From Acanthaster planci (Eukaryota > Echinodermata > Asteroidea > Valvatida > Acanthasteridae), in assembly GCF_001949145.1 (NCBI RefSeq), contig NW_019091362.1, positions 1,287,383 to 1,351,382 on the forward strand: 64,000 bases of DNA, read 5' to 3'. Of the stretch, positions 1 through 12,621 are shown in pieces. A model generated the notes under the pieces. The model was not told where the DNA came from, made no database searches, and saw only the letters and a list, made by a program, of their open reading frames with translations. A program made the translations under genes and the position numbers. Every line of letters starts with the position of its first letter. The stretch's first letter is position 1.

Positions 1-2881
1 GCATGTTTTCCACATTTTTTGCTGCAATGTGATAAAAAATAACTGTAAACTTTTTCGGCACAGTGTGGTAGATATTCATAGTGTATAACCAGTGAAATTT
101 CAGGTATATTTGATGTAAAGAGTTTAGTCGATAATTCAGATTTTCCCCATAGACCACATTACTATTTTTAACCCTGAGTCCAAAGTGTGAAATATGGAAC
201 AGCCACCAACTGACCAATCAGAGAGAAGTACCAAGGATCAGTGATGTCATCCTGACTGTGAGGGGTGCAGACCACTAATTCAAGTGAGGATTTCTGGCCA
301 GCTCATTAGCATTAAAAGTGCCCCCACAGTATCTTTTGAAAAAAGAGATTGTTTGAGCTTTCATATGAGNAAAAATGGCTGCAATCAGACTTTGGAAAAA
401 TTATTTGTTGGGGGGTGATTTTGTTTTGTGGGAATAATTAAAAATTTAATTGGCTAACTTACAAAAAATTGAAAAGAAATTGAAAGCTAAGTGACTAGAC
501 AAGAATTTCAGTTGTATTTCAGAAATCTCAGGGATGTTGGCACACATGTTATTGGGCCCTGAACAGTGATGATTTTACACTATTTTCAATGGGGCTTGAA
601 TTAGTGGACTGGACCCTCAGAATGGAAATGACTTAGGCTAGCCCCAGACTGGAGCCAGTACTAGATGATGGCCCCAGTCATGACTCGACTAGCAGAAGCA
701 TGATATCCAAAGACCAAGCGAAGACTACGCAAGACAATTTGAGTTGAGTTCATGTGGGCCTAGATACATGTACATGTACATGTACGTGGGAATGTTGGCC
801 CAGGGATCCACATGACTTTGTGTGCGTCAGCTTCAAATAATTTTATGGGAATCTTCAGGTTGTGCACCCAGCAATACCAGTGAGTAGTTTGAAGTTGACG
901 TGTATAAACAGGACCGCCTTGCCCAGGTCTGACGACTCTTCATCACATTGTGACCAACCTCATATACAAAAATTAAAGAAATGTGTGTGTTTGAGGCTGT
1001 TACAAGAAATTTTTCACATCACCGCCTGCCCCAATTTTCATGCCTGTCCTGATATTTGTTTAATATTTTACCTTTTTTTAGTGGCTCCCCTCCCAAATGC
1101 ATTTTCCAGATAAACATCTGACTATTCACGAGACACAGTCATATCGTGTTCTAATGAAATGATTTGTGTGCGCAACTTAAAACCATGCAGCCACCTTTAC
1201 TGTAATACCGATACATGATGTGTGCCAGGAGCATGGTATAGCTGTCATGGCTCCTGAATTATAAATGATGACGTCTCCCATATTAGCATAATAAATCATA
1301 TGATGTGTCATAAACAGCAGCAGACAGCCATTCAGTCATCTGCCGCTAATTTAGTTTTTGAAATATGACCAAAATCTGTATCACCCAACAAACAGACATT
1401 GCAGACTTCAATTCACTTTGGATGTGACAAAGTTGAATTTATGAAATATAAATTTCCCTGTCAGTTAAATTTGTTCCTGACTGAGTGATGTGACCCCCCA
1501 TTAATTTTAAATGGCTTAATCATTGGAAGGCTTCACCAAGAATTCAGAACCGTTTTGTCAACTCTGGCTCAATTTCTTCAGCTCTTGTTTTGTCTGCAGT
1601 GCTGTTACTTCAAGTGCGAATCTTGAGAAGACGGTGCTGGAATTTTAGATGACATTCGTTTAACCCATTTCTCAACTCACTAACTCCTGGGCACATGCTC
1701 TTTTTTGTTGACGCGCCTTGTATGGGAGCAGGTGTTTGGGGCTGTCAGACAAAATATCATGGTTGACTTACTTAGGATGAATTAAGAACACTGACCTGTA
1801 TTATGCAAAGGTTAGCTCACAGAAAACAAGAGTTACATGCAGATATCAAGAAATCAGAATCATATTGGGGTTTGTAAGAGTTTACAGCAAAGGACTAAAG
1901 TGATTTACATGTAATTGTGTTTGACATAATTTTTTTGCAGGTTTGATACGACATTTCTGCCCACTCAGGATTTACATATAAATGGAGTTTAAATCATTTA
2001 AACTAGTTCTTAAAAATCAAATCTATTGCCCTGTTAACACAATTTGACATGAATTGTACTCTATTTAGCATCTTTAGAATAAAACTGAATTGATTATGCA
2101 ACTGACTTAATTTTCTGAGGTTTGGGACATGAAAAATCCAATGTACAAAAAAGAAATATAAACGTCTAATTTGGGCACTTTTCTTACCACAAGTCATGGC
2201 TTAATGAAGAGTTTTATTAAGCAACTGTATTACCAGCTGAGATCTCTTATTGAGAACAGAGGCTATGTGGCTTGCTCTAAAAAGCTGGTAACATATTGAT
2301 GGGGGGGGGTTCACACTGGTCTCAGATCTGTCATTAACTATTCACTTGCCTTACTGAGTGATAGATTCAAGATTTTTTTCATGAGGAATGTAGATGGCTA
2401 ATGTGTTGTATGGCCACTCTTCATATAGAGAGGGTGAGAGTCTTATATGTCGTCAACTGAAATTTGCAGTATGGTGTTACATTATTATTACAAGGCCAAG
2501 TACAAAAAAATGAAATAATTCCTTTGTCCCTAGCTTCTATTTTCATCCTGACCTATTTTCCACTTTTTTCCTTCTTTGTCTCTCTGTGTGTAAAATTTGC
2601 AACAAATTTGACTTTTATTTATTTCACGTAGTAATTGCAAGTTCCAAACCAGCCTTGCAGACTTAATGGTCCCTCAGACAAAAGAATCAAGAAAATGCAT
2701 CACATCATCTTGGAAAAATGTTTCACCCCTCCTGAGAATCTGTTTTATATTTTTACATGACTAAATATGTGAGAAATTACTATAAATCAGTTGGAAGGGG
2801 AATGCTTATAACTTTTTATTCCTTGCCTTCTTTAAACTGCTATTCTGTCAAATATTCTCTTTTTTCTTTTCAAATCTGCAG
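1..2881. other. Upstream intron or flank, no exon recognised
   Basis: The first exon seen begins in phase 0 inside S1, so this stretch should be intron that follows the exon for S0 and the S0-S1 loop. I looked for acceptor/open frame/donor combinations and found none that read as Slo sequence. It holds one ambiguous base at 370, a short (ACATGT)n tract near 764-786 and ordinary AT-rich DNA. Confidence 0.6.
764..786. repeat. Short (ACATGT)n tandem repeat
   Basis: About three and a half copies of the self-complementary hexamer ACATGT stand in tandem. It is the densest local cluster of the octamer TACATGTA, which recurs throughout the first 49 kb. Confidence 0.85.
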
Positions 2882-2943
2882 CTGATCACCTATTTTTGCA
2901 TCAGTATGGCATCCTATGCAATTTACGTAATAGACACCGGCAA
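2882..2943 (+). CDS. KCNMA1-like: Slo channel exon: S1 segment
   Basis: The exon follows a pyrimidine-rich tract ending in CTGCAG and ends before GTAAGT. It reads in phase 0 as LITYFCISMASYAIYVIDTG plus two bases of a Lys codon. It aligns with the end of human S1 (ALVIYFIDSSN): the aromatic residue pattern and I-D are kept. It is 62 nt and joins the next exon as DTG-K-PIERC, matching DSS-N-PIESC. Identity is modest, but phase and position fix the assignment. Confidence 0.9.
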
Positions 2944-5900
2944 GTAAGTATTTTTTGAATTTCCCTTCTATGTCACCCTAACTCTTTCAATTTTGAAAGT
3001 GCACTTTTAATTTCAATTCCTGACTTGATATTTTAAACAGTAATTTGTGTTGTTCATTTGGTTTATTTGTTTCCAACTCTTTCTGTTCTCACTTATTTAA
3101 TTGAGGTTCACCTTGACCTCAGGATCTCTATATAAATTTTCACAGATAGGAACAGGCAGAGTTATAGACCACAGAGTGGACATTGCTTGTTTTCAATGCA
3201 CAAGTCATGCCATTTATCAGAAAGTGTCTGCTAATGGCCATATGGGCCAGTCAGACATGATCGCTTGTGAAGCCCGTTCACGCTTGGCTGGCCAAGTCCA
3301 TCATCAGTCCATTGGGTAGCCAAACCGTAGACTCACAGTCAGATCCAGTCAATGCAGTAGTCGGGCTTGTGCTCAATAGACCTTGCAGAGTAAAGATGCA
3401 GCGGTTCCTTGTTAAATAATGGGCGACAACATTAAGAGTGGTAAAGGCAGCAAATTGATCAAAACCACCAGGAATCTGAGTAGCGAGCTGAGAGTTTAGT
3501 CAGGTCTATCACAATTAAAATAACAAGTGCATTTGTGAACCCAGAGCAAGGGTAATGGGCCATCCCCCCTAAAAAAACACACGTACTTTTTTGAAATGTT
3601 ATAAGAGAAAGGTGTTTTTTTTTAAATTTTAATTTCCCCTCTCATAAAAAAACATATTTCCACAATTTTTAGCAAAAACAAAAAATCACCTTTTCAGGGG
3701 TCTGGATGAATTTGAATTTCTTGCCTTTTGAAGAGTGAAGTGTGAGTGACCTGTGGTTTAATTGGACTTGAGAGGTCTCATCTACAATCAGCACGTGTCT
3801 GATCATTTTAAGATCAATTGTCAAACAGTTTATAAATAGAAAATGCACACAGGATGCTATTTTTATCCTGCACTGAGGCATGTGAATTGGCTATCGACAA
3901 ATACATGCTTTGTCGTGGTTTTTCTGGGCTTTCCCACAAAGTGACCTTGAATATTCCAACCACTCTTTCGGACTGTGGATGAGAATGTGTACGTATCTTT
4001 AATAATAAAAAAATCAGAACTTAGGTTTTTGAGTTCTTTAAGTACAGTCATGGTCAGTCAAAGTTCATTTTAGATCCCGCTTTTAAGCCAAGGTGTAATT
4101 GCTTGTAAACATATTTGTTCACTTGCATACTCTTCGCTGTCTAAAAATATTAATTCTGAACAGGATTCCAAAATACGGCCGGGCAAGTCTGTAGTTGTGA
4201 GTAGTTATGAGCTACCCATCCCCGAATATTTTTCCTGTGAAATTTACTAAATGTCTACTGGGACTGCCATTCAGGAAAATAGCCTTGTGACCCCCAAAAT
4301 GACATATTTCCCATAAAGAGACTTGCATGTACTGCGATACCTCAACTGCAAAAAACCCACAAACAAAACAAGCCTTTTCAGGACAGTACTTTAGATCTAC
4401 TGTGTGGATCCAATCAAGCATGTGCCAGAGAAATTGTCTCTCATTCTTGATACACTGTTTGTGTACCAGTGACACTGCAGATGGAGGAATGGAATTTGTG
4501 CACACTTCAGTTTAGACATGTTGATGAGAACAACAGCTGCCATTATTCCCTAATAGGTGTGTTTGTGGTTGTTGGTCTCTCACTGCGTAAAAAATAATTG
4601 TCACAATGTTTGGGAAACTCCAACAACACATAGGCCTAAATATTTATTGTTGTTAATAGCAGTGAATGCATGCTTTCAGTTTACAGGACTGTTTGACTCT
4701 CATGTGCAATATTCCTGTTTTGTTAGAAAATGTAAAGCCCGGGTCATACCGAAAGTAGTTTTATTATAATGATCGTTCTTTTTTGAATAAAGCTAATTGA
4801 GATTCCTTGGGTCACTGCACTTTATTGTTCAAGTCTTGAAGAAACTGAAAACCGTCAGGTTTATTGGAAGACAACTCAGGGGAAAACCCACGGTATCGGC
4901 TGGGGATGGAAAGTATGATCCGAACATCAGCATTGGTGCGAATTTAAACCACAGACATAGAAAGCATGGTCTATGTACTCATCACCCCTGGCTGTGCACT
5001 CCTGAAGTAAATTCATTGTAATTACAAAGAGCGTCACAGCGCCGTCACACCACTCTTGTTCATTGCATGTCTACAAATGTTTATACCAGAAAGCTCCTTG
5101 ATTTCTCTTTACAGTAGTTGATGAAAATATAAACTGTGGACATGTACAGGTATAAATACATATACCTAGTGTGTCAGGACTGTTTGCTCTAATTCAATTT
5201 GTATTGGGTTTCCTATGTGTATCAGCTAGGAATTCATAGTCTCTGTCTTGGTTCTCAAACAGAAATATATCTGGATCACTTGTGTCAAACTTTGCTGTAA
5301 CAATATAAACTGTCACTCCAGGGACTATGTACATTCATATCTTTTGTTAGGATGATTGGGTAAACATTCAGGACTTGACGAACAATACTGAAAGGAATGC
5401 CTTTGTCCACAGAGTAGTCAATGGAAGTTGTCAAATTTGTTTTGGTAGTTAGGCACACTCCATACAGAAACTGTGTTCCTGAAGTACTTGTACATGTAAA
5501 CGGACCTACCAGTAGACATCCCTTGTGGGTTCAGAGCCTCATTAGAAGATAACGCTTCCTGAATATACAGGGTCCATCACCAGTTAACTGATAAATTCAA
5601 TAAAATAAATTGCCCTGTTGTTTGAGCCATTGCAGGCTGTGTAATGTCATAGCTACATGTGTATGCTATCCTCAAGCATCGTGGTTGGAAAATATACAGA
5701 ATGCTGAATATCAACACCAAAAATCAAAAAAGAAAGAACATAAGATGACCATTTTGGGGTATTACAAGATGACTTTAAATGGCCTCCTTAGTATAATGGT
5801 CCTAAATATGTAATGTGTGAGCTCCCAGAATTGATTGATGGCTTGCTTTGCTCACTTGCAATGTCTCTAAAGGTGTTGGGAGTGTATCAAAACTTGAGAA

Positions 5901-7086
5901 ACCAAATTAGGGCTCATTAGGTCAGAGGCCGCTCATTATTTGATTGATTGATTGACAAATTTTGCTAATTGCTAATCCGGATTTAATTACATTTGAGCAA
6001 GCCAGAGGAGTGGAGCCCGAAGGTCATAGAGTCGGTGTTGTGTTGAGATGTTTGGGTACAGCCGTGTGCCTGATGAAAAACGATTAATATGCACGGTGTT
6101 ATTGCTTTCAATTAGTACTGCTCTTTTTTTCAATACCCACTTTATATGTGTGGTTGTATAAATCACTTAAACTCAGTCGAATCATTGTTTTCTAGTCCAT
6201 TTTATTTTTAAGCCATTAGAATGTTTGATTGCTGCTTGAAAATTTCTGTTTACACTGATTCCATATGGAGTTGATGACAGAGAGTTGATTGATTACATGT
6301 AGTAGGCCTAATGAAATTTTTTCAAATATCCCAACCCTGTTTGGTTCATCTACTTTTTCATTTGATTTCCCTCAACTGTTTTTCGTGTAAACTTTTTATT
6401 TGCATTTCATTCTGTAAAATGCAATGATCAGTAATGGAATTGCACAATATAAGCACTTGCATTATTATTATTTTTTTAACTATTATCTTGTGGAACACAA
6501 ATTTACATCAGGGATTTGGTCATACATATATATCTGCATTACTTGAAGTAATAAACGTGTCAAAACAAACAGCCAAACAAAAACAAACAAACAAACAAAC
6601 AAACAAACACACACCCCGCCCTAAAAAAAGTAAAAGAAAAACAACAACCCAAACAAACAGGCAAGAAAGGATTTTTTGAGCACTGTTCATATAAATTTTA
6701 TGTAAAACTATTCAAATTCTGTCTCTGTCATATAGCATGGAGTTCAGTCCAGTAGACACACATGCATAGTTGTGATCATTGATGACCTGTCTTACATTCT
6801 GTTGTCCCCTTCCTGACAACAACGAAAATTACCAGGAAATAAAACTTTAGACTGACATCTGTGAAATTTGAGCATCACTATAGACTTGTGTTCTTGATTT
6901 TTTTTTAGAGACTCCAAGTGAAGCCTTAGTGAAGAATTGCCATGAATTCTTTATTTTACCGACCCTAATTTGGAAATGTTTTTAAGCAAAATTTTGCAAG
7001 GTACAATTTGTTTGTTACTACCTGTTAATTGCAACATCTTGGCTCCACAACATTAATTAGTTTTGCCTTTTATTCTTCCCTGTCAG
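2944..7086. other. Intron, 4.1 kb
   Basis: No second gene is seen. It contains a (GATT)n-like tract near 5940-5955 and an (AAAC)n microsatellite at about 6582-6609, otherwise unremarkable AT-rich sequence. Open frames here are short and have no recognisable content. Confidence 0.8.
6575..6610. repeat. (AAAC)n microsatellite
   Basis: Seven or more uninterrupted AAAC units are followed by a degenerate A/C-rich tail to about 6660. It causes the low-complexity Lys/Gln/Thr frame across 6434-6679, which is not a gene. Confidence 0.9.
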
Positions 7087-7183
7087 ACCCATCGAACGAT
7101 GTTTGCCAGCAGATCGAGGAGACCTATTGTTTTTTATCGACAACATTTTTAACTTCTTCTTTCTTGGTGTGTTTATATTCAGG
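7087..7183 (+). CDS. KCNMA1-like: Slo channel exon: S1-S2 loop and S2
   Basis: Bordered by CCTGTCAG and GTAAGT, 97 nt, entering at phase 2. It reads PIERC, an acidic loop, then the S2 helix FFIDNIFNFFFLGVFIFR. By alignment the S2 acid D153 (in FID) and the S2 arginine R167 (last residue) of human Slo1 are both present. The helix is phenylalanine-rich compared with human. Together with D186 in the next exon it supplies the countercharge set of a BK voltage sensor. Confidence 0.95.
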
Positions 7184-7254
7184 GTAAGTGAACTATCTGT
7201 ATTCTCTGTGAGGACAACCCCAGCCCAGCTATGGTGCGCCCCCTAATCGCTACC

Positions 7255-7319
7255 CCTAGAACTCTAGGAGTTTGTTGTCCACCTTGTTCCCACAGACAAC
7301 AAACCTTAGAGTTCTAGAG
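7255..7319. repeat. Foldback: 25-bp imperfect inverted repeat
   Basis: The left arm at 7255-7279 (CTAGAACTCTAGGAGTTTGT and onward) pairs with 7295-7319, separated by about 15 bases. Only a few positions mismatch. The flanks show further weak symmetry, so the whole may be a small MITE-like element in the intron after the S2 exon. No target duplication was seen. Confidence 0.75.
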
Positions 7320-7717
7320 GTGCACTAATCCCCACAAACCTCATCCCATCCACTATCAAAACATGCTCTTTTGTTGTTTATCAAAGTCAATCATTTTGCA
7401 TTGTGGTTTAGAGGATGATATGCTTTTAATAGAGTAAAAACAAACTGACTTCCCACCATAGATATGGATTCGTTTTCTTTTTTTTTTCTGATCCATTCAA
7501 GAAAAGAATGCATGGCTGATTCTGCTGCCTCTGAAACAGACAATGGACATATCAGCAGGATTTGTAACTTTTCACTGTTTTTGAACAAACTGAATACAAT
7601 TCTGTATATTAAACTTAAAATGCAGCTGACACAACTCAGCGTCTGCTTATTTCTCCGAATGGAATGTCAGTGGATTGAAATTTGCCGCGGCGGATGACAA
7701 ATGCATCCTTTATAGAT

Positions 7718-7913
7718 CAGTGTTGTAGTTAGTAGACAGTCAGAAAGACCCTGTCAGACCTTCGCAAGACCAACACTGCCAGTCTGAATTCAAGTCACAA
7801 GCTATTCAAATGAACTGCCACACAAGTTTCCATTTGCCGTTGTTCGCCTTGTTATTTTATTTGTGAGTGCATATCGTGAATGGTCATGTGACGATCTTGA
7901 CCACAATGCTGTC
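7718..7913 (+). mobile_element. Truncated hAT-like MITE (CAGTGTTGTAG family)
   Basis: The start CAGTGTTGTAGTTAG matches the ends of the fuller copy at 59938-60145. Both share an interior block with CCAGTCTGAATT, AGTCACAA and TTCAAATGAACTGC. The right end here has lost the CACTG terminus, so the right boundary is approximate. Confidence 0.6.
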
Positions 7914-8490
7914 GAGCCTCAAAATTGGCTGACTCCCTAATGAAGTGAAATGTGGATTGGATTGGTATGCGTTGGTGATGATGGCAAACCTACAGCAATG
8001 TAATTAACCACCATGGTTAACTAATTGCGTTTCCGGTGGTATTCATTATGCAAGGTCCTTTTATTTTCATTCACGTAATTGGTAGAGTAATTAGTGAATT
8101 AATTGCTGCATTTATGTGGACTTTAGTGGTGCTGTTGCAGTGTTTATTGCTGTATATCGCAATTTAGTGTATACATGTCAACAATGTGGTTTTCTTTGGC
8201 CCAGGGCCAATACATATAAAGTAGTTACATGCTGTGGAAACATTTCATTATGCAAATTGCTCAACACCTGAGTGCCTTATAACTGAGTCTGTACATGAAA
8301 ATGAAAATTCCAAAAATCAGTTTGTTTTTCCTTTTTTGTTTTTCCATTTAAACTTGAAGAACAAGAGAAGAGTTTTTTTTAACCTTCTCTTTTCTGTTCA
8401 CTTTCTTCTAGTTAAGGGCAATATGACCCGTGTCAGCACATAAATACATGTACCTAGATCTTGTACTCTATGGTGCGCTTGGACATGGTG

Positions 8491-8790
8491 CCTTGTGGGG
8501 TACCGGAACAATGGAAGGTACCCCACAAGGCCAGTGTGGATCCTTGTGGGGTACTAAAGTGGTACCCCACAAGAACTTCACGAAAATTTCAAATTTACTC
8601 AAAAAGGAGGAATTTTCAAGTGCCATTCATATCATCTGTCGCAAATTGAAGTATTTCCATATATTGAAGGGACATACAGTCGAAATTTCAACCCAGGAAA
8701 CTGAATTTGGTTAAAATGGCAGTGATTTGAAATTTTTTCCGTGTTGTGTGGGAGTTTTGTACACGGGAACAAAGGAAATACCCCACAAGT
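8491..8790. repeat. Alternating inverted repeats of CTTGTGGGGTACC
   Basis: The 13-mer or its complement occurs at 8491-8504 (+), 8517-8530 (-), 8543-8554 (+), 8562-8573 (-) and 8779-8789 (-). The first two arms form a perfect 14-bp hairpin with a 12-base loop and contain KpnI-like GGTACC. A diverged copy of the first hairpin with its flanks lies inverted at 46563-46625. It looks like a foldback repeat family. Confidence 0.75.
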
Positions 8791-9711
8791 ATGCATATGT
8801 AAGGGTGTGTGCGTTGGCATGGGGTTCATGTAGTGGGTGTGGTTAGTGAGCTCAGAATGTGAGAAAATTGCTTGTGGGTTATTCCTTCTTTACTTTGTAT
8901 GTAAAGAATTCCTCATAATCCCCAATCTCAATCATTGCTAATTTGGCCAGCCAGTGCCTTTTTATCAAGAAACAATATTATTTTTCAGTGTTCAAAGTGT
9001 AAATTACATATATCCTTGTTTGTCATTTTCAGATTGCATTATGAAAAGCAACTCGTTTTTTGACTTTTCTTTATTTAAATTGAAAACGAATGAAATGTAA
9101 ATGTATGAGGAGCCAACTGCTATGTTCATGTTTTCCCATATTGGTCAGTAATTACCTGTACTTGAAATACTTGTTTGCAGTTGGCAAACATAACTTAGAC
9201 TCCATAAAACTGGCCCTTACCATGAAAGAGCTGATCTAGAACCATTTTTATTGGGGGGGGGACTTGTTTTATGGAGGGCCAAAAATTTGGAATTTTTTTC
9301 CAATTAACTTTTTTATAGGCCTTTCTGGCCTTTCGTGTTGAGTTTACGTGTTTTTGGCTTTTGTGCAGGCTTTCTGAAGGAAGGGGAAGAAATTAGACCA
9401 GATATTTTCATTTTCTCATCTTTCTAGGAAAAACTTGTTGGGGGGGCTGGGCTGTTGGCTCCTTAGGATCCAATATGGGTATCCTCTGAGTACATAGAAA
9501 TTCACGTGGGAAAATTTAATTTTTTTTCACATCCTAGGCCTGAAGTGTATCCGTCCATTCTCTCATATGGACCTGTGAAGTTTCATATTCTAAAATTATG
9601 CATAGGTGGATGCAGCACGTAGCCGCTTTCATCAATTTAACACTTATTTAATGAGATGTCTCAGTGTGGAGAATTATGACCATTTTTAACATTCCTTCTT
9701 TCCCTTCACAG

Positions 9712-9823
9712 TTCATCAGCTGGAACGACAAGTTTTGGTTTTGGTTTTCGGTCAATACGCTGGTTGACATTTTCACCATTCCACCAACATTTGTTTCCCT
9801 CATTATCTCCAGGACATGGCTAG
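9712..9823 (+). CDS. KCNMA1-like: Slo channel exon: S2-S3 loop and S3
   Basis: The exon follows TTCACAG and precedes GTAAGT, 112 nt, phase 0 to 1. It reads FISWNDKFWFWFSVNTLVD, then IFTIPPTFVSLIISRTWL. Human Slo1 is [29 protein letters not shown]. N172 and D186 (human numbering) and the S3 W203 are kept. DIFTIPPTF is closer to mammalian Slo3 than to Slo1. Confidence 0.97.
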
Positions 9824-12469
9824 GTAAGTCTTCATGTTATACTCTTTCTTGGGAATTAAGTTGTTGTTTATCTGACACTTGAAGAATAAGGAATGGTGGT
9901 ATAGACAGAGTAGGTTTGGATGGTTTAATTTGGTTCAAGAACATGTGGGATTGCAGTGATCACTTTCAACTTAAAGACTAGTTCTGTTACTAGGCCTTCA
10001 TTTGTACAATCTGAGTTTCACTTCAAATGCTACCCACGGAAAGTGCACACAAAAGAAATGAACCCCATGGGGAACTGGCCAATGTATTACCAGTTCTGTT
10101 CGCGGCTTTTTGGCAAGACGAAAATGTCACAACCGCTTTGTGATTTTCTTTTTCTGATAAGTGTCTTAAAGACAGAGGCATCGAGAGAAGTCCCAAAGAT
10201 TCATATAAATCAAAGTTATGGCCAGGCTGACAAGTACATATAAAAGTACATGAAACATATACATGTCTATATCCACGAAATTGGAAAATTTGTCTTAAAA
10301 CCGGCAGCATACTTGATGTAAACACCAGTGTCATTAATCAATGTGAAGGTATTTTGGTCTCTTGTGGGATGCAGCATTTCAGTGATTCTCTGCAGATGGT
10401 TTGAGACTTGAGCTACACATGTTCAGATTAGAATAGAGAAAACACCTGGTTCATCATGTGCTTTGAAACACAAAACGTTGTAGGGAGGTATGGGTGTGTG
10501 ATTTTCTTGAGGGAAACAAAATCATTTCAGAGATGAGTTTCTCAACTTGTGAAAATCCTGGAGACAATTTTGAACAGTACACACCGGTACTGTCAAAAGA
10601 ATTGATGTCCCATTTGTTTTTATAGTCTTGCATGTGTTTCTTTGTTGAAATATTCAATTTTGGTATCTGTGATTGTTTTTAGAGGGGGAGGACTAGTAGG
10701 CCAAATGTGTCTTCTTTTTTGGCATTTTTGAAAATCTGACCCCGTTTACAAATGAAGTAAGTACAAGGCAAATAATGCTAACCCTGACTGTGCACATTGT
10801 ATTCAGTGGCATAAAACCTTGCCAATGAAAGAAAGATCGGAGGGGGACAAAATCCTAAAACTACCTGGCTGAGGAGTCTTGGGGGGGGGACTTCGCACCA
10901 ATGTTAAAAGGAAACAGTACTTTTCATGCTGTCTTTGTGCCATTTATTTTCTGTATTCATTTCTATTTGTGAAAATTTGACTGTTGATACAAACTTTAAA
11001 AATTGACTTAGTGGCGTACTGTCCCTTCTAAAACATAGGCCATTTGTAGACGTATGTGCCCAAAATTGTAGAGGGTTGTACATGTATAAACATTGTAGAT
11101 GAACAACAAACATTGTACATACAGAGACCTGAAACACAAGTGAGTGAAACCTTGAGACTGTAGAATACTGTCACAGTAAAGTGGTTAACGGAAAGATTGA
11201 GGCAAGATGGTACAATGATTAATTTTGCAAGAACGCCCTTGTGTATACCCTACAACAATTGCTTACTTTGCCGCCTTATTAATTTTTGTTTGTTTCATGA
11301 CTCTCTCTGGGCATGCATCACAGAGTTCAGTTTACATGAACGGAGGCTGACACATCAGGGAATGGCGGAATTTGTTTATAGATGCTTTTTGGGCCAGTGG
11401 ATAGATCAGAAAGTTGAAATAAATGGGCTCAGCCGTCAGAGCCGGAATCCCCTCTGTTTTGTTTCCTGGAGGATTCACGTCAGTGCCCCATCTTGAGGGA
11501 GATGGATTACACAGAGATAGATTCACTGAAAAGGACTGCCATACTGTGTACCTTAATGATGGCGTACATTGGAGATCTCTCTTATGGGTTCTTGGTGAAA
11601 GAGTACACAGTTGTCTGGTCCATTAATATCTTGCATACCCACAATTTGTACATGTACACTTGAGGAGAACATGTAACAAAGAAACAGGCAGGGACATAGT
11701 CATGATTGTAAGTTATCTGAGGGTCAGGCAAGAGGAAGTCAATTTTCCATGCAGTGTCATGCACCATTAGAGGATGGAATTATACTGCTTGTTCTAAATA
11801 TCAGACAAAAGAACATGTGCTCAGTTTCTGCAAAATAAGACACTTGATGAGCGTTAAGTAAGAAAATCTAGCAACCAATCCGTACTCAAATACTAATACT
11901 TGTAGTAATAATGGGGTACTTTGGGTACAGATGAAAAAGAAAGGGCCGGACATGTTTGCAAACAGCTCATGCAACTTTGATGTTGGGCCTACATGTATGG
12001 TTAATCGTCAGGTTGGTGGAGGCAATTTTCTATTACATGTGCATGCAAGGCACCCTGTGAATATGATTTTGGTGTTCTAATGTACCTGTGCATATATAGA
12101 TCATTCTTTTGCTACTTGTATGTCACAGTCATTTTGTGCCAGCCGTGTACTGGTTGATGAATGGCTAACCTCTATAAACCCTGAAGAATAATTCACATAG
12201 TGAATTGAAAAATCCCACACAGTAATCTGAACACTAAATCATGAGTTCAAGTTATGTGCATCTACAAAACTTCAAGTTGAACTGTCAAATTAAAACAAGG
12301 AACAAATGTGCATTTTGAGGTTAAACCATGGTTAAACTTGCCGCAGACGTTGGTCATCTGTATGCAAAAACTGGTCAATGTCTGGCAACTAAAGAAGTTG
12401 CATACAACTACACTTTTCTGCGACTTTTAGCTAGGTTTTCTGTTTTCGTGTTTAATTGCCACTGGTCAG
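9824..12469. other. Intron, 2.6 kb
   Basis: No other exon was recognised. Several open frames of 60 to 100 codons occur on both strands around 9950-11770 but none has recognisable content or supporting splice context. A G-run lies near 10884. Confidence 0.75.
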
Positions 12470-12621
12470 GTTTGAGATGCTTGCGAATCATGATCCTGAT
12501 GCAACTGCCCGAGATCCTGCAACTGCTGAGAGTGTTGCGGACCAGCAATGGCATCAAGTTGACCAGTTTGCTGACCATTGTGGCAGGGGCGTGGCTAACA
12601 TCGGCGGGCATCTATCACTTG
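12470..12621 (+). CDS. KCNMA1-like: Slo channel exon: S4, S4-S5 linker, S5
   Basis: Borders are TGGTCAG and GTGAGT, 152 nt, phase 1 to 0. It reads LRCLRIMILMQLPEILQLL, RVLRTSNGIKL and TSLLTIVAGAWLTSAGIYHL. S4 charges by human numbering: R207 and R210 present, R213 replaced by Ile (codon ATC), Q216 and E219 kept. The segment LPEILQLLRVLRTSN resembles Slo3 (LPQILQILRAIKTSN), while LRCLR resembles insect Slo1. Loss of R213, a main BK gating charge, is the most notable substitution in the channel domain. Confidence 0.97.

Larger units (their letters stand above)
7184..9711. other. Intron, 2.5 kb
   Basis: It contains the foldback at 7255-7319, a hAT-like non-autonomous element from 7718, and a cluster of CTTGTGGGGTAC inverted repeats at 8491-8790. 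A run of eight G lies near 9253. No other exon was seen. Confidence 0.8.

Noticed and set aside
1940-1995. Acceptor-like TTTTTTTGCAG upstream of the S1 exon, considered for the S0-S1 loop
   Set aside because: All three frames meet a stop with no GT donor before it.
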